A DNA stretch of 28,205 nt from a virus. Position numbers and translations under genes: made by a program. The notes beneath the pieces were generated by a model. That model ran no database searches. It was not told where the DNA came from and saw only the letters and a program-made list of their open reading frames with translations. Location of the stretch: positions 1 through 28,205 of IMG/VR virus record IMGVR_UViG_3300042898_003811. One strand, written 5' to 3'. Below are positions 4,543 through 10,791 of the stretch, piece after piece; positions within the stretch are counted from its first letter, which is position 1, and each line of letters opens with the position of its first letter.

Positions 4543-4619
4543 TGGAGTCCGTAACTGGAGTCGAACCAGCATAAATGTCTTTTGCAGAGACCGCCCTGAC
4601 CTTTCGGGCACACACGGAC
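4543..4619 (-). tRNA. tRNA-Cys(GCA)
   Basis: The acceptor GTCCGTG/TACGGAC has one G-T, discriminator T and CCA. The D stem is GCCC/GGGC with GG in the loop. The anticodon loop CTGCAAA on GTCT/AGAC reads GCA. The T-loop is TTCGACT. Confidence 0.9.
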
Positions 4620-4652
4620 ATATAATTTTATCTAGTAAATTGTTATAGGCGA

Positions 4653-4709
4653 ATTCCACTAACGCAATAATTGGAATGTCTTCGCTGAATTATAATTCAG
4701 AATATTGCG
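4653..4709 (-). ncRNA. Candidate H-type pseudoknot RNA
   Basis: CGCAATA (4709-4703) pairs with TATTGCG (4669-4663). ATTCCA (4677-4672), lying inside that loop, pairs with TGGAAT (4658-4653) outside it. The 6-bp and 7-bp helices cross, with junctions of two and four bases. A 6-bp hairpin CTGAAT/ATTCAG (4685-4700) is inserted in the first loop. It occupies the gap between tRNA-Cys and tRNA-Thr. Confidence 0.5.
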
Positions 4710-4719
4710 ACCTACAAAT

Positions 4720-4806
4720 TGGAGCCGATGGTGGGACTCGAACCCACGTAGGGATTACTCCCGCCGCTTTACAAAAGCGGTGCTGTTGCCACTGAGCCAC
4801 ATCGGC
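4720..4806 (-). tRNA. tRNA-Thr(UGU) with extra variable arm
   Basis: The acceptor GCCGATG/CATCGGC is perfect, with discriminator T and CCA. The anticodon loop TTTGTAA on CCGCT/AGCGG reads TGT. A 16-nt variable region forms GGGA GTAA TCCC with a GNRA loop. Bacterial Thr tRNAs normally have a 4-5 nt loop here. The T arm is GTGGG/CCCAC. Confidence 0.88.
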
Positions 4807-4817
4807 ATAAATTAAAT

Positions 4818-4891
4818 TGGCTGGGATATATGGAATCGAACCATAACCTCTTGTTTCAAAGACAAGGGCACTACCACTATGCAATATCCCA
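4818..4891 (-). tRNA. tRNA-Gln(UUG), second copy
   Basis: The acceptor TGGGATA/TATCCCA is perfect, with discriminator G and CCA. The D arm is GCATAGTGGTAGTGC, the anticodon loop CTTTGAA is on CTTGT/ACAAG, and the T arm is TATGG/CCATA. It is the first tRNA after the terminator at 4894-4924. Confidence 0.94.
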
Positions 4892-4893
4892 AT

Positions 4894-4924
4894 AAAAAAG
4901 ACGGAGTTTAAGCTTCGTCTTTTG
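4894..4924 (-). terminator. Rho-independent terminator after the 4943-5620 gene
   Basis: AAGACG pairs with CGTCTT around an inner GAG/CTT region, and TTTTTTATT follows on the minus strand. It separates the protein gene from the tRNA array, so the array needs read-through or another promoter. An A-run on the other side could make it bidirectional. Confidence 0.75.
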
Positions 4925-4942
4925 TTTTAAATTGTTTGTGTG

Positions 4943-5620
4943 TTATTTAGCGTCCATCTCGTCGTCGACCTCAAGCATCGCCGATTTTGCAAAGACGTTT
5001 TTTACCACGCCAGTAAATATTTTATTTACATACTTTCGAGAATTGTTTGGTACCGGAACTTTATCCGCTTCTTCCAACTCCGGTGCTAAATGTCTGGCCA
5101 GTGGGTCACGGTTGACTTTTCCTTTAGATTTATTTAAGCCCGGTGCAGGAGATGATGCTGCCGGTGCTGCCGGTGCTGGTGCAGCCTTCTTGGCTGGCTT
5201 TTTTGCCGGTGCTGTAGGCGCTGCTGCCGGTTTCGCTTCTGGTTCGGTGGGTGCTGCTGACTTCTTCGCCTTAATCGCCTCAATTTTATTACCAAGTTCA
5301 GCCGCTTCTGCTTCAATATATGCCGCACGTAGTAATTTTTTTAGTCCCGCCTCAAGCTTTTCTTTCAAATCTTGAACTATTTGTTCTGCGGATTGCTTTG
5401 CTGCCGCCTGTGTCGGAGCGGGCGAATTTTTTATATCGGCGCGTTTATCGTGCATCTTTGAAAATCTGTCGTAGTGTGAACCACCCGAATCTGGTCCCGT
5501 CGTTTTTCCACCGGCAAATTGTTTTTTGACGCCTTGCCATAGGTCAGAACCCCAACCTTCTTCCATTGCTACTTCTTGAACAGTTTCGGCTATCAAATTT
5601 TTGAGTTCTTGTTTATCCAT
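4943..5620 (-). CDS. Ala/Lys/Pro-rich basic protein, possible internal head protein
   Basis: This is a 225-residue protein. The N-terminal 12 residues MDKQELKNLIAE end in an I-A-E site like that cut by the T4 head protease in internal protein III, followed by an acidic helix. Residues about 68-110 are helical with a charged pattern. Residues about 117-160 form a low-complexity Ala-Pro-Lys linker resembling histone H1 tails. The C-terminal 60 residues are mixed and end acidic. A DNA-binding or scaffold-like role inside the capsid would fit, but this is inference. It has its own terminator downstream. The upstream sequence carries TATTTATA and then TTTATAAACCCTATG without a Shine-Dalgarno. Confidence 0.8.
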   Translation of the reverse strand: MDKQELKNLIAETVQEVAMEEGWGSDLWQGVKKQFAGGKTTGPDSGGSHYDRFSKMHDKRADIKNSPAPTQAAAKQSAEQIVQDLKEKLEAGLKKLLRAAYIEAEAAELGNKIEAIKAKKSAAPTEPEAKPAAAPTAPAKKPAKKAAPAPAAPAASSPAPGLNKSKGKVNRDPLARHLAPELEEADKVPVPNNSRKYVNKIFTGVVKNVFAKSAMLEVDDEMDAK

Positions 5621-5681
5621 AGGGTTTATAAATTGTTGTAATATATAAATAGCGAATAAACCTCAAAAAAATGCATTAAAA

Positions 5682-5768
5682 TGGTGGCCCATGTCGGTAT
5701 CGAACCAACCCAGCCCGAGGGCTTCGCATTTACAGTGCGAACCGCGTCCTTAGCGGTATAATGAGCCA
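5682..5768 (-). tRNA. tRNA-Tyr(GUA)
   Basis: The acceptor TGGCTCA/TGGGCCA pairs fully with one T-G, followed directly by CCA. Anticodon loop CTGTAAA on TCGCA/TGCGA reads GTA. The variable arm GCCC/GGGC is normal for bacterial Tyr. The T arm is GTTGG/CCGAC with TTCGATA. Confidence 0.92.
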
Positions 5769-5773
5769 AAAAA

Positions 5774-5832
5774 TTTGGTGTACTCCGTACATAGTGGTTG
5801 CTATATATCTTCGGAATGGTTGGAACACCAAA
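5774..5832 (-). ncRNA. Small RNA with 8-bp terminal helix
   Basis: TTTGGTGT (5774-5781) is perfectly complementary to ACACCAAA (5825-5832). Inside, TCCG/CGGA (5784-5787 with 5812-5815) encloses an ATATAG/CTATGT hairpin, giving a stacked rod. It fills the whole gap between tRNA-Tyr and tRNA-Gly(UCC). Confidence 0.45.
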
Positions 5833-5844
5833 CCTAGTACAAAT

Positions 5845-5921
5845 TGGAGCGGGGTGGGGGATTCGAACCCCCACATCAAGTTTGGAAAACTCGTATGCTA
5901 ACCGTTAAACATCAACCCCGC
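5845..5921 (-). tRNA. tRNA-Gly(UCC)
   Basis: The acceptor GCGGGGT/ACCCCGC is perfect, with discriminator T and CCA. The D loop contains GG. The anticodon loop TTTCCAA on CGAGT/ACTTG reads TCC. The T arm is GGGGG/CCCCC with TTCGAAT. Confidence 0.94.
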
Positions 5922-5930
5922 GTTTTAAAA

Positions 5931-6431
5931 TTACTCCTTAGCAGCATGCGATTTTATATAATTCAAGTTTAGTTGAATTGCAACGTCGTGCTTGGCAACG
6001 TCGGTTTCTAGTTTATTTAATCTAGAGTCTAGTTTTTCAAAAATCAATGCACTCTTTTCCCACTTAATAATCTCTGCCATTTCGTGCTTCTCAAAGCTAC
6101 TAATTGTTGCTGCAATCGCCGCTGCATTTGATCGTTGATACTCAGCCGTGTTTCTTTGCTCGTCGGTTAAAGCGGTAATTGCCTTGGTAAGATGCGTGAA
6201 TGCTTCTTTTTGATCGTTTGACAAGTTTACTATAATAGTCTTTTGCTCAGAATTTTGCGACTTCCAGTCGTCTCTCGAAATGTAGCGCCCGTCTAAAAAG
6301 AAGAATAGGGCCGCTACCAATATCGGCAATATAAACCACTTTAATAGATCCAGTTTCTGAGCATTGGTTTTTAGGAAAGATTCAACAGATGGCATAGGTT
6401 TATGTCGATTATTTATAAATATATTAGACAT
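5931..6431 (-). CDS. One-helix membrane protein with coiled coil
   Basis: This 166-residue protein has one strong membrane segment at about residues 30-46 (KWFILPILVAALFFFLDG), followed by a mostly helical, heptad-like region to the C-terminus. The short N-terminal side carries Lys/Arg. The layout would suit a spanin-like or membrane-anchored phage protein, but no family is recognised. The start may instead be Met13 at 6395 (MPSVESFL), because a TATTTATA element overlaps the first codons and AAACCTATG precedes Met13. It begins after the long gene-free stretch and its stop lies ten bases from tRNA-Gly(UCC). Confidence 0.75.
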   Translation of the reverse strand: MSNIFINNRHKPMPSVESFLKTNAQKLDLLKWFILPILVAALFFFLDGRYISRDDWKSQNSEQKTIIVNLSNDQKEAFTHLTKAITALTDEQRNTAEYQRSNAAAIAATISSFEKHEMAEIIKWEKSALIFEKLDSRLNKLETDVAKHDVAIQLNLNYIKSHAAKE

Positions 6432-6439
6432 ATTCTAAT

Positions 6440-6720
6440 CTTACACATTCGCATCATTATATATGAAATAACGATCCCATTCCGAACCGCGTGGAGGTTG
6501 TGTATATATCGGAACAAGAAGAAAACAACTCAACATGCTATTACGCATATCTTATTGCTGCTTTCTTCAACTTTATAAAAGAACTCTAACGAACCCCGTA
6601 CAAACCAGTGACTTTAGCACTCGTTCCGTCGGGGGGTTTGGACTTCTAACGTCCGTACATCCTTCGTTGTTTACTTTTTGCTTCGGTGCAAAAACTTGTT
6701 AAAAACCGCTAGACTAAAAT
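6440..6720 (-). other. Gene-free leader region with a few helices
   Basis: No protein gene is supported. On the minus strand there are TTCCGA/TCGGAA near 6480-6515, GGAC/GTCC and AGTG/CACT hairpins with seven-base loops near 6607-6655, and a TTTTTGC/GCAAAAA stem near 6674-6693. It lies downstream of two TTGACA elements and may be a long leader or another RNA. Confidence 0.3.
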
Positions 6721-6749
6721 TGATTTGTTACACTTAACTTTCTGTACCT

Positions 6750-6886
6750 TACTCTTTTTTTATCTTCCGTCAACTACTTTCTTAAAAAACTTTTTGTTAC
6801 TTATTTACCGACTTTACTTTTCGAACTTGATTTGCTGACTTTATTCTTTTTTTAACTTCTGTCAAATACTTTCTTAAAAACTTACT
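6750..6886 (-). promoter_or_regulatory. Tandem TTGACA elements in an imperfect 45-bp direct repeat
   Basis: Two roughly 45-base copies about 91 bases apart share the pattern CTTTTTTTA...TCTTCCGTCAA/CTTCTGTCAA...TACTTTCTTAAAAA (plus-strand reading). On the minus strand each carries TTGACA or TTGACG, with TAAAGT or TAAGGT 16 bases later. They point towards the 6431 gene and the tRNA region. They lie just past the terminator at 6887. Confidence 0.45.
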
Positions 6887-6921
6887 AAATAAAAAACCCA
6901 CCCCTTTTTCTTGGGTGGGCC
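6887..6921 (-). terminator. Strong rho-independent terminator
   Basis: CCCACCC (6897-6903) pairs with GGGTGGG (6913-6919), followed on the minus strand by TTTTTTATTT. No minus-strand protein gene lies directly upstream, which implies a non-coding transcript. Confidence 0.8.
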
Positions 6922-7080
6922 TTCTAGGTTGGTAAATTTTTATTTTACTCCTATTATGCCGCACCCCTCGTATTATCGCCTTCGACGGCTCCGAGTGTAG
7001 GTTGCGTAATAAAGCAACGGCTCCACTTGGAGTTGTTTGTTAGCGATTTCTGTGAATACTGTTTCATTGAATTGTTAAGA
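6922..7080 (-). ncRNA. Candidate small RNA ending at the 6887-6921 terminator
   Basis: GCGAT/ATCGC (7043-7047 with 6975-6979) encloses CTCC/GGAG (7021-7032) and GTTGC/GCAAC (7001-7018). CTCG/CGAG (6967-6970 with 6992-6995) would compete or form a second state. No ORF is supported here. The 5' end is not defined, and the flanking plus-strand gene at 7209 runs the other way. Confidence 0.45.
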
Positions 7081-7194
7081 CTGCTCTTAATTAATAAATA
7101 GGACTATGCCCGCAAAAAAATCAAAAGTCAATAACTTTTTTCGAAAAATCTCACTTTTTTCGCAAACTTCGTCGTCAGGGACTTTTTATAACGA

Positions 7195-7202
7195 TATTTA
7201 TA
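7195..7202 (+). promoter_or_regulatory. TATTTATA element upstream of 7209
   Basis: TATTTATA ends six bases before the ATG at 7209, mirroring the plus-strand gene at 659. No Shine-Dalgarno lies between. Confidence 0.35.
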
Positions 7203-7208
7203 CCCAGC

Positions 7209-7577
7209 ATGTTCACCTATAAGCAGTTTTTTTCAAGCCTTTTGACTGAGATGTACTATGGCAAGACTCACAAGGACACCGACTTGCCCGACAATCGCCC
7301 GTATGGCTTCATGGTATATCCCGATGGCACGTTTGGAATTGCCCATTCAATGATGAGTCACGATGATTTGGTCGGTGGCAGGAGCAACATGAACAAAATT
7401 GTGTTTTTGGGCGGTGTGAGACTGGCAATTGGAGCAGACAACTCCAACGAACACTACTTTGCCGAGTATATAAAGGCGCGGGCAAAGCCACAGGCACTCA
7501 GGACAGCAAAAGACTTAGCGTCTTGGTATGGACTACCATTGAAATTTGAAGAATATGACGCAAACCGATTTGGTTAA
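7209..7577 (+). CDS. Small phage protein with capsid-targeting-like N-terminus
   Basis: This 122-residue protein is of unknown function. The first 14 residues MFTYKQFFSSLLTE are near-identical in pattern to the start of the next gene (MFTYKEFFNYLYEN). They resemble the T4 internal-protein targeting peptide, ending in an L-x-E cleavage-type site. The rest contains a PYGFMVYPDGTFGIA segment and is soluble, with no membrane segment. It lies 21 bases before the Nudix gene in the same direction, probably the same transcript. Confidence 0.8.
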   Translation: MFTYKQFFSSLLTEMYYGKTHKDTDLPDNRPYGFMVYPDGTFGIAHSMMSHDDLVGGRSNMNKIVFLGGVRLAIGADNSNEHYFAEYIKARAKPQALRTAKDLASWYGLPLKFEEYDANRFG

Positions 7578-7598
7578 AAACTTAAATTATTACCTAAC

Positions 7599-8087
7599 AT
7601 GTTTACCTATAAGGAATTTTTTAACTATCTGTATGAAAATGACGCAGAGCACCAAAAAACTCTAAGTGATACCGGGTTTTGGGGGAAGCGCGGGGCTGGA
7701 TGTATATTTTTAGCAGCAGACACAAAACGAATATGTTTACCACTGCGTTCGCGTAGTGTGGAACAACCAAATACATGGGGAGTGTGGGGAGGGGCACTTG
7801 ATGGAGACGAAGACCCCGAAGAAGCAGTAAAACGAGAAGCTCAAGAAGAGACGGGGCATCGTGGTACAGTACAATTGATACCACTCCACGTGTTCTCTAA
7901 GGGAACGTTCAAGTATTATAATTTTTTGGCAATCGTTCCACACGAATTTTCTCCACAGCTAAATTGGGAAACGGCAGACTTTGTTTGGACAACTTTTGGA
8001 AAATGGCCTTCCCCTTTACATTTCGGTCTGGAATCGCTGATTAAAAATTCAGGAGATAAAATACAACAAGCGATTACAACGCTTTGA
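7599..8087 (+). CDS. Nudix hydrolase with capsid-targeting-like N-terminus
   Basis: This 162-residue protein has a full Nudix box at residues 65-87. G65, E71, R79-E80 and E83-E84-x-G86 match GX5EX7REUXEEXGU, so it should hydrolyse a nucleoside diphosphate linked to another moiety, with a divalent metal. The substrate is unknown; ADP-ribose, NADH, dinucleoside polyphosphates and capped RNA are all known substrates of the family. The N-terminal 13 residues copy those of the preceding gene and could be a head-packaging tag. The 3' end overlaps the convergent NADAR gene by 14 bases. The NADAR neighbour makes ADP-ribose-type chemistry attractive, by inference. Confidence 0.9.
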   Translation: MFTYKEFFNYLYENDAEHQKTLSDTGFWGKRGAGCIFLAADTKRICLPLRSRSVEQPNTWGVWGGALDGDEDPEEAVKREAQEETGHRGTVQLIPLHVFSKGTFKYYNFLAIVPHEFSPQLNWETADFVWTTFGKWPSPLHFGLESLIKNSGDKIQQAITTL

Positions 8088-8556
8088 TTTGCCAATAGGT
8101 GCGAACCTTCATGAGCAATTTACCAAGATTGTTCTCACCACCAATGTTTATGTCTACTCCCCAGAATTTATCTCGCCACCAGTTAGTTTCTTCTATGAAA
8201 CGGTCGCCAGTATCCAAGAGTCTTTGTCGCAATTCCGGGTGTTTGTTGTACTTTTCGAGTGTTACCCATGTCATTACCTTTAATTTACGAGAATCCCACT
8301 CGTCCGGAGTTTTATCTAATGGCCGACACATTTTCCACACTTTCTTAGAATCGGCGGGAGTACAAGTGGTCAACATGCGGCGGTCAACCGGTACAACTTT
8401 AGACGCCTGATAAGCATTCTCTGTGCTAGGATAAATCAAACCCTCGTATTCAATGGCGCACACGTGGAAATTACTCAGAAATCTAAAGTTTCCAAAAAAT
8501 CCCTTGACGTTTTTATCGTCGTGGACCGCGATCTTTTTCCATTGCAGTTCGTTCAT
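8074..8556 (-). CDS. NADAR-domain protein (YbiA/DUF1768 family)
   Basis: This is 160 residues from the ATG at 8556. Longer reading to 8673 only adds sequence overlapping the previous gene. Family signatures run the whole length: FGNFRFLSNF (21-30), YPSTENAYQASK (42-53), LLDTGDRFIEETNWW (113-127), WGV and GGENNLGKLLM (139-149). NADAR proteins act on ADP-ribosylated molecules, and some partner DarT-type toxins by removing ADP-ribose from guanine in DNA. A phage copy would plausibly counter such a host defence. The start lies five bases after the stop of the 74-residue gene, so the two are likely co-transcribed. Confidence 0.92.
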   Translation of the reverse strand: MNELQWKKIAVHDDKNVKGFFGNFRFLSNFHVCAIEYEGLIYPSTENAYQASKVVPVDRRMLTTCTPADSKKVWKMCRPLDKTPDEWDSRKLKVMTWVTLEKYNKHPELRQRLLDTGDRFIEETNWWRDKFWGVDINIGGENNLGKLLMKVRTYWQIKAL

Positions 8557-8560
8557 AAAT

Positions 8561-8785
8561 TTAAAAAGAATCGTTCGCCTCGATTTCAAACAGCTTTTCG
8601 ACACACTCTTTAAGCCAGAGTTTTGCTTGGGCGTGCTCTTTGACATGAACCGTCTCACCAAACAATTTTTCACAAGTCTCTGGTGAATGTATGTTATATT
8701 TTTGTTCCAACAATTTCATTATGTCCGAAAAAGCTGCGTTGGCTTGCATTTTTGCAAACATATAATTTGGTCCTTGGCATGCCAT
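8561..8785 (-). CDS. Small helical hypothetical protein
   Basis: This is 74 residues, acidic and helical, beginning MACQGPNYMFAKMQ. No family is recognised. It starts two bases after the 56-residue gene ends and stops five bases before the NADAR start, so it is embedded in a tight minus-strand operon. Confidence 0.7.
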   Translation of the reverse strand: MACQGPNYMFAKMQANAAFSDIMKLLEQKYNIHSPETCEKLFGETVHVKEHAQAKLWLKECVEKLFEIEANDSF

Positions 8786-8787
8786 GT

Positions 8788-8958
8788 TTATTCAATGGTT
8801 AAATTTTTAAAATCTCTGGCTCTATAGAATTTTTCTCCGATCTTAATACAGGCAGTTTCAAACGATGAAGCGGAGACTAATACATGCTCATAAGCTTCTT
8901 CGTAACCTTGGCAGTATGCGTCGTAATAAAAAGCCACCAAGTATTGTTTATTTTTCAT
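8788..8958 (-). CDS. 56-residue phage protein
   Basis: Reading from the ATG at 8958 gives MKNKQYLVAFYYDAYCQ followed by a soluble protein ending in LTIE. It has Tyr/Glu-rich helices (GYEEAYEHV) and no membrane segment. It fills the otherwise empty space between the RNA ligase and the 74-residue gene, in frame with operon-like spacing. The function is unknown. Confidence 0.65.
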   Translation of the reverse strand: MKNKQYLVAFYYDAYCQGYEEAYEHVLVSASSFETACIKIGEKFYRARDFKNLTIE

Positions 8959-8984
8959 TTGATCAATTCTGATCGGCGCTCATG

Positions 8985-10034
8985 TTATTCTTTATACTTC
9001 TCAAGATAACGATTACTGATCGTCTTGAAGCTCATACGACCTTTGAGAGTATCGCTGTAAGTTTCTTCTAGTGGACGCCAGACAATACCTTCGGCGGGAG
9101 TACCATTGTCGTAATTTAGACCGTTAGCGATGCCAAGCAAATGATTTACATCTCGTGGCCCAACCACACCACCAAAATCAAGCCGATATACGTTCTTAAC
9201 CACTTTCAATCCGTGCTTTTCTCCAAACGCAACAAGCTCGTTGTATCCGGCATACTTTCCTGTGTCAATGTCGTACAGGTTGAAGAGATAAAGGTCGATT
9301 TCTGATAGCCCAAGTCGGTTCGCTTGAATTCCCGGTCCAACCATTTCACCTTGAACACAGATATTCTTTCCCTCGCTACGAAGGATTTCTTCTAGTTTTA
9401 ACTTGCGCGCCAGTTTCCAATGCGCATTGTCTTCGGTTTCTTTTAAATTGAGATTGCGCGAACACACCCCGAACTCACCGTCGCGAAGATATGAAGTAAA
9501 ACTCGTACCATCCATTTTCAAAGTACCAACCAACAGCAATCGTTTATCAATTGCTTCCTGTAAAACCTCTGGTACCGACTGTAAACGAGTCTCGTCTGTC
9601 TTGTGTAAGAACGACGGAAAGTTTCCTCTCGATATTCCAGCTAAATGCGCAGGAATGTAAGGTTCGTACTTTTCAATGCCCAAAAACCCAGTACAGTCAC
9701 ACCCGACTTCATAGTTCATGCCCTGTAAGAATGCAATCAGGCTCGTATCAAATAAGCTAACGGGCAACATTAAACCCTGACTTAATTGACCACGCAGACG
9801 GATTGTCTTAACGCGGAGTTTCTTTCCCGGTTCTTTACGTAAATGGTCATTCCAACTTGCAATCGGTAAAACCGAGTCAATTTCAAAAAAAATACCACTG
9901 TCCCCGACTTTGAACTCGTTGACTTTTACAACACACTCCCAGCCCAAAACCTTGGCACAGAGAATGGCATCGGCCCCCGGAATTGGTTTGAGGTCCGCGA
10001 TAACTTGAATAGATGCGAGTTTGCGTTCTGCCAT
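8985..10034 (-). CDS. RNA ligase, DRB0094-type
   Basis: This is 349 residues from ATG 10034; a longer reading would need a TTG start at 10064. The N-terminal domain (about 1-60, KLASIQVIADLKPIPGADA then GWECVVK and FFEIDSVLP) is typical of the DRB0094 RNA ligase family. The nucleotidyltransferase core has motif I LKMDGTS with the expected adenylated Lys at about 173, a VQGEMVGPG motif III region, EGIVWRP (motif IV) and MSFKTISNRYL (motif V). It joins 3'-OH and 5'-phosphate RNA ends. Together with the kinase at 19953 and the 2H phosphoesterase at 15218 it would complete an RNA repair set. The start is nine bases from a TTGACA promoter's -10 element. Confidence 0.93.
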   Translation of the reverse strand: MAERKLASIQVIADLKPIPGADAILCAKVLGWECVVKVNEFKVGDSGIFFEIDSVLPIASWNDHLRKEPGKKLRVKTIRLRGQLSQGLMLPVSLFDTSLIAFLQGMNYEVGCDCTGFLGIEKYEPYIPAHLAGISRGNFPSFLHKTDETRLQSVPEVLQEAIDKRLLLVGTLKMDGTSFTSYLRDGEFGVCSRNLNLKETEDNAHWKLARKLKLEEILRSEGKNICVQGEMVGPGIQANRLGLSEIDLYLFNLYDIDTGKYAGYNELVAFGEKHGLKVVKNVYRLDFGGVVGPRDVNHLLGIANGLNYDNGTPAEGIVWRPLEETYSDTLKGRMSFKTISNRYLEKYKE

Positions 10035-10043
10035 AATGCAGAC

Positions 10044-10071
10044 AGAATGCACAAATTTATTCAACTGTCAA
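10044..10071 (-). promoter_or_regulatory. TTGACA promoter of the RNA ligase
   Basis: TTGACA (10066-10071), a 16-base spacer, then CATTCT (10044-10049). The -10 ends nine bases before the ATG at 10034, so the expected transcript start is next to the start codon. Confidence 0.55.
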
Positions 10072-10084
10072 CTACTTTTTGTAA

Positions 10085-10699
10085 TTACCTATTGTAAGGA
10101 ATCTTGTCGAAGTCCAGATTGTACTTATCGCACAAAGCTTTGCACTTTCTAAATGCCACAAATGCTTCTTTTTCATTATCAGACATTGCCATCGTCTTTA
10201 ACTTCTTCGCGGTGGCAAACGTGTCTTCATGATCGATTCCTTTATACACGTAAGATACCATTTCTGGCAGTAACTTACTAGCATTTCCAGTAGAATTGTG
10301 CGCGTCCCCGGCACCGTGCTCAATTTCTGGATATTTCTTCTCCATTTCCTCTTTAAGAAGGTACAATTCTTTTACAGTCGGGTCTTGGCGAATGCTCTCG
10401 GTCAAAATGAAATACAAAAAGTTTAAAATCGGCGTTTGTTTGGTCGGAATGAAAAGTTGATTATCTTGGAATATTTGTTCTTCTTTCAACCCGCGACGTT
10501 GGCCATCTTCCAGCATCAATTTGCGCTTTTCCGTGCCTTCATCAATCTCCCTTTCATATTTTTTCTGATAGTCGCGCGACGCTTCCACCAACCCGGCTTT
10601 ATCTTTTCGTAAATCTTGGGCCTTTTTAGCAAATATCTGGGCGAAGTTTGGATCGGCTTTTAGTCTGTCCAACGTAAATGAAGTAATGTTTGAACTCAT
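10085..10699 (-). CDS. Hypothetical helical protein
   Basis: This 204-residue protein is highly charged, with long helices at about residues 20-75 (many Lys, Glu and Asp). A short hydrophobic stretch ILNFLYFILTES follows near residue 93 and further helices come after. No catalytic motif or family is recognised. It lies downstream of the VWA gene, separated from it by the terminator at 10745-10770, so it probably has its own promoter. The sequence upstream of its start is AT-only for about 45 bases. Confidence 0.8.
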   Translation of the reverse strand: MSSNITSFTLDRLKADPNFAQIFAKKAQDLRKDKAGLVEASRDYQKKYEREIDEGTEKRKLMLEDGQRRGLKEEQIFQDNQLFIPTKQTPILNFLYFILTESIRQDPTVKELYLLKEEMEKKYPEIEHGAGDAHNSTGNASKLLPEMVSYVYKGIDHEDTFATAKKLKTMAMSDNEKEAFVAFRKCKALCDKYNLDFDKIPYNR

Positions 10700-10744
10700 A
10701 TATTATATAAAACTGTATATATGTATATATATTATGGTAGAATA

Positions 10745-10770
10745 AAAACGGCGATAAAAATCGCCGTTTT
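10745..10770 (-). terminator. Rho-independent terminator after the VWA gene
   Basis: AAAACGGCGAT (10745-10755) and ATCGCCGTTTT (10760-10770) form a perfect 11-bp stem with a four-base loop and a T-run. It lies about 20 bases past the stop at 10792. Confidence 0.85.
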
Positions 10771-10791
10771 GTAAAGCTACTATCCTATTGC

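Noticed and set aside
2344-4554. Open frames of 60-90 codons across the tRNA array on both strands
   Set aside because: They run straight through tRNA arms and the structured RNAs, use tRNA sequence as codons and have no start context.
5644-5651. T4 late promoter TATAAATA on the plus strand
   Set aside because: No plus-strand gene follows. The reverse complement TATTTATA on the minus strand matches the pattern near other genes.
6674-6693. Terminator at TTTTTGC/GCAAAAA
   Set aside because: The stem is A/T-rich and no T-run follows on either strand.
8557-8673. Longer start of the NADAR gene
   Set aside because: The added 39 residues are basic, overlap the 74-residue gene in another frame and are not part of the family.
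10035-10064. Longer RNA ligase start at TTG 10064
   Set aside because: It would lie upstream of the likely transcript start and adds ten residues outside the family's conserved beginning.
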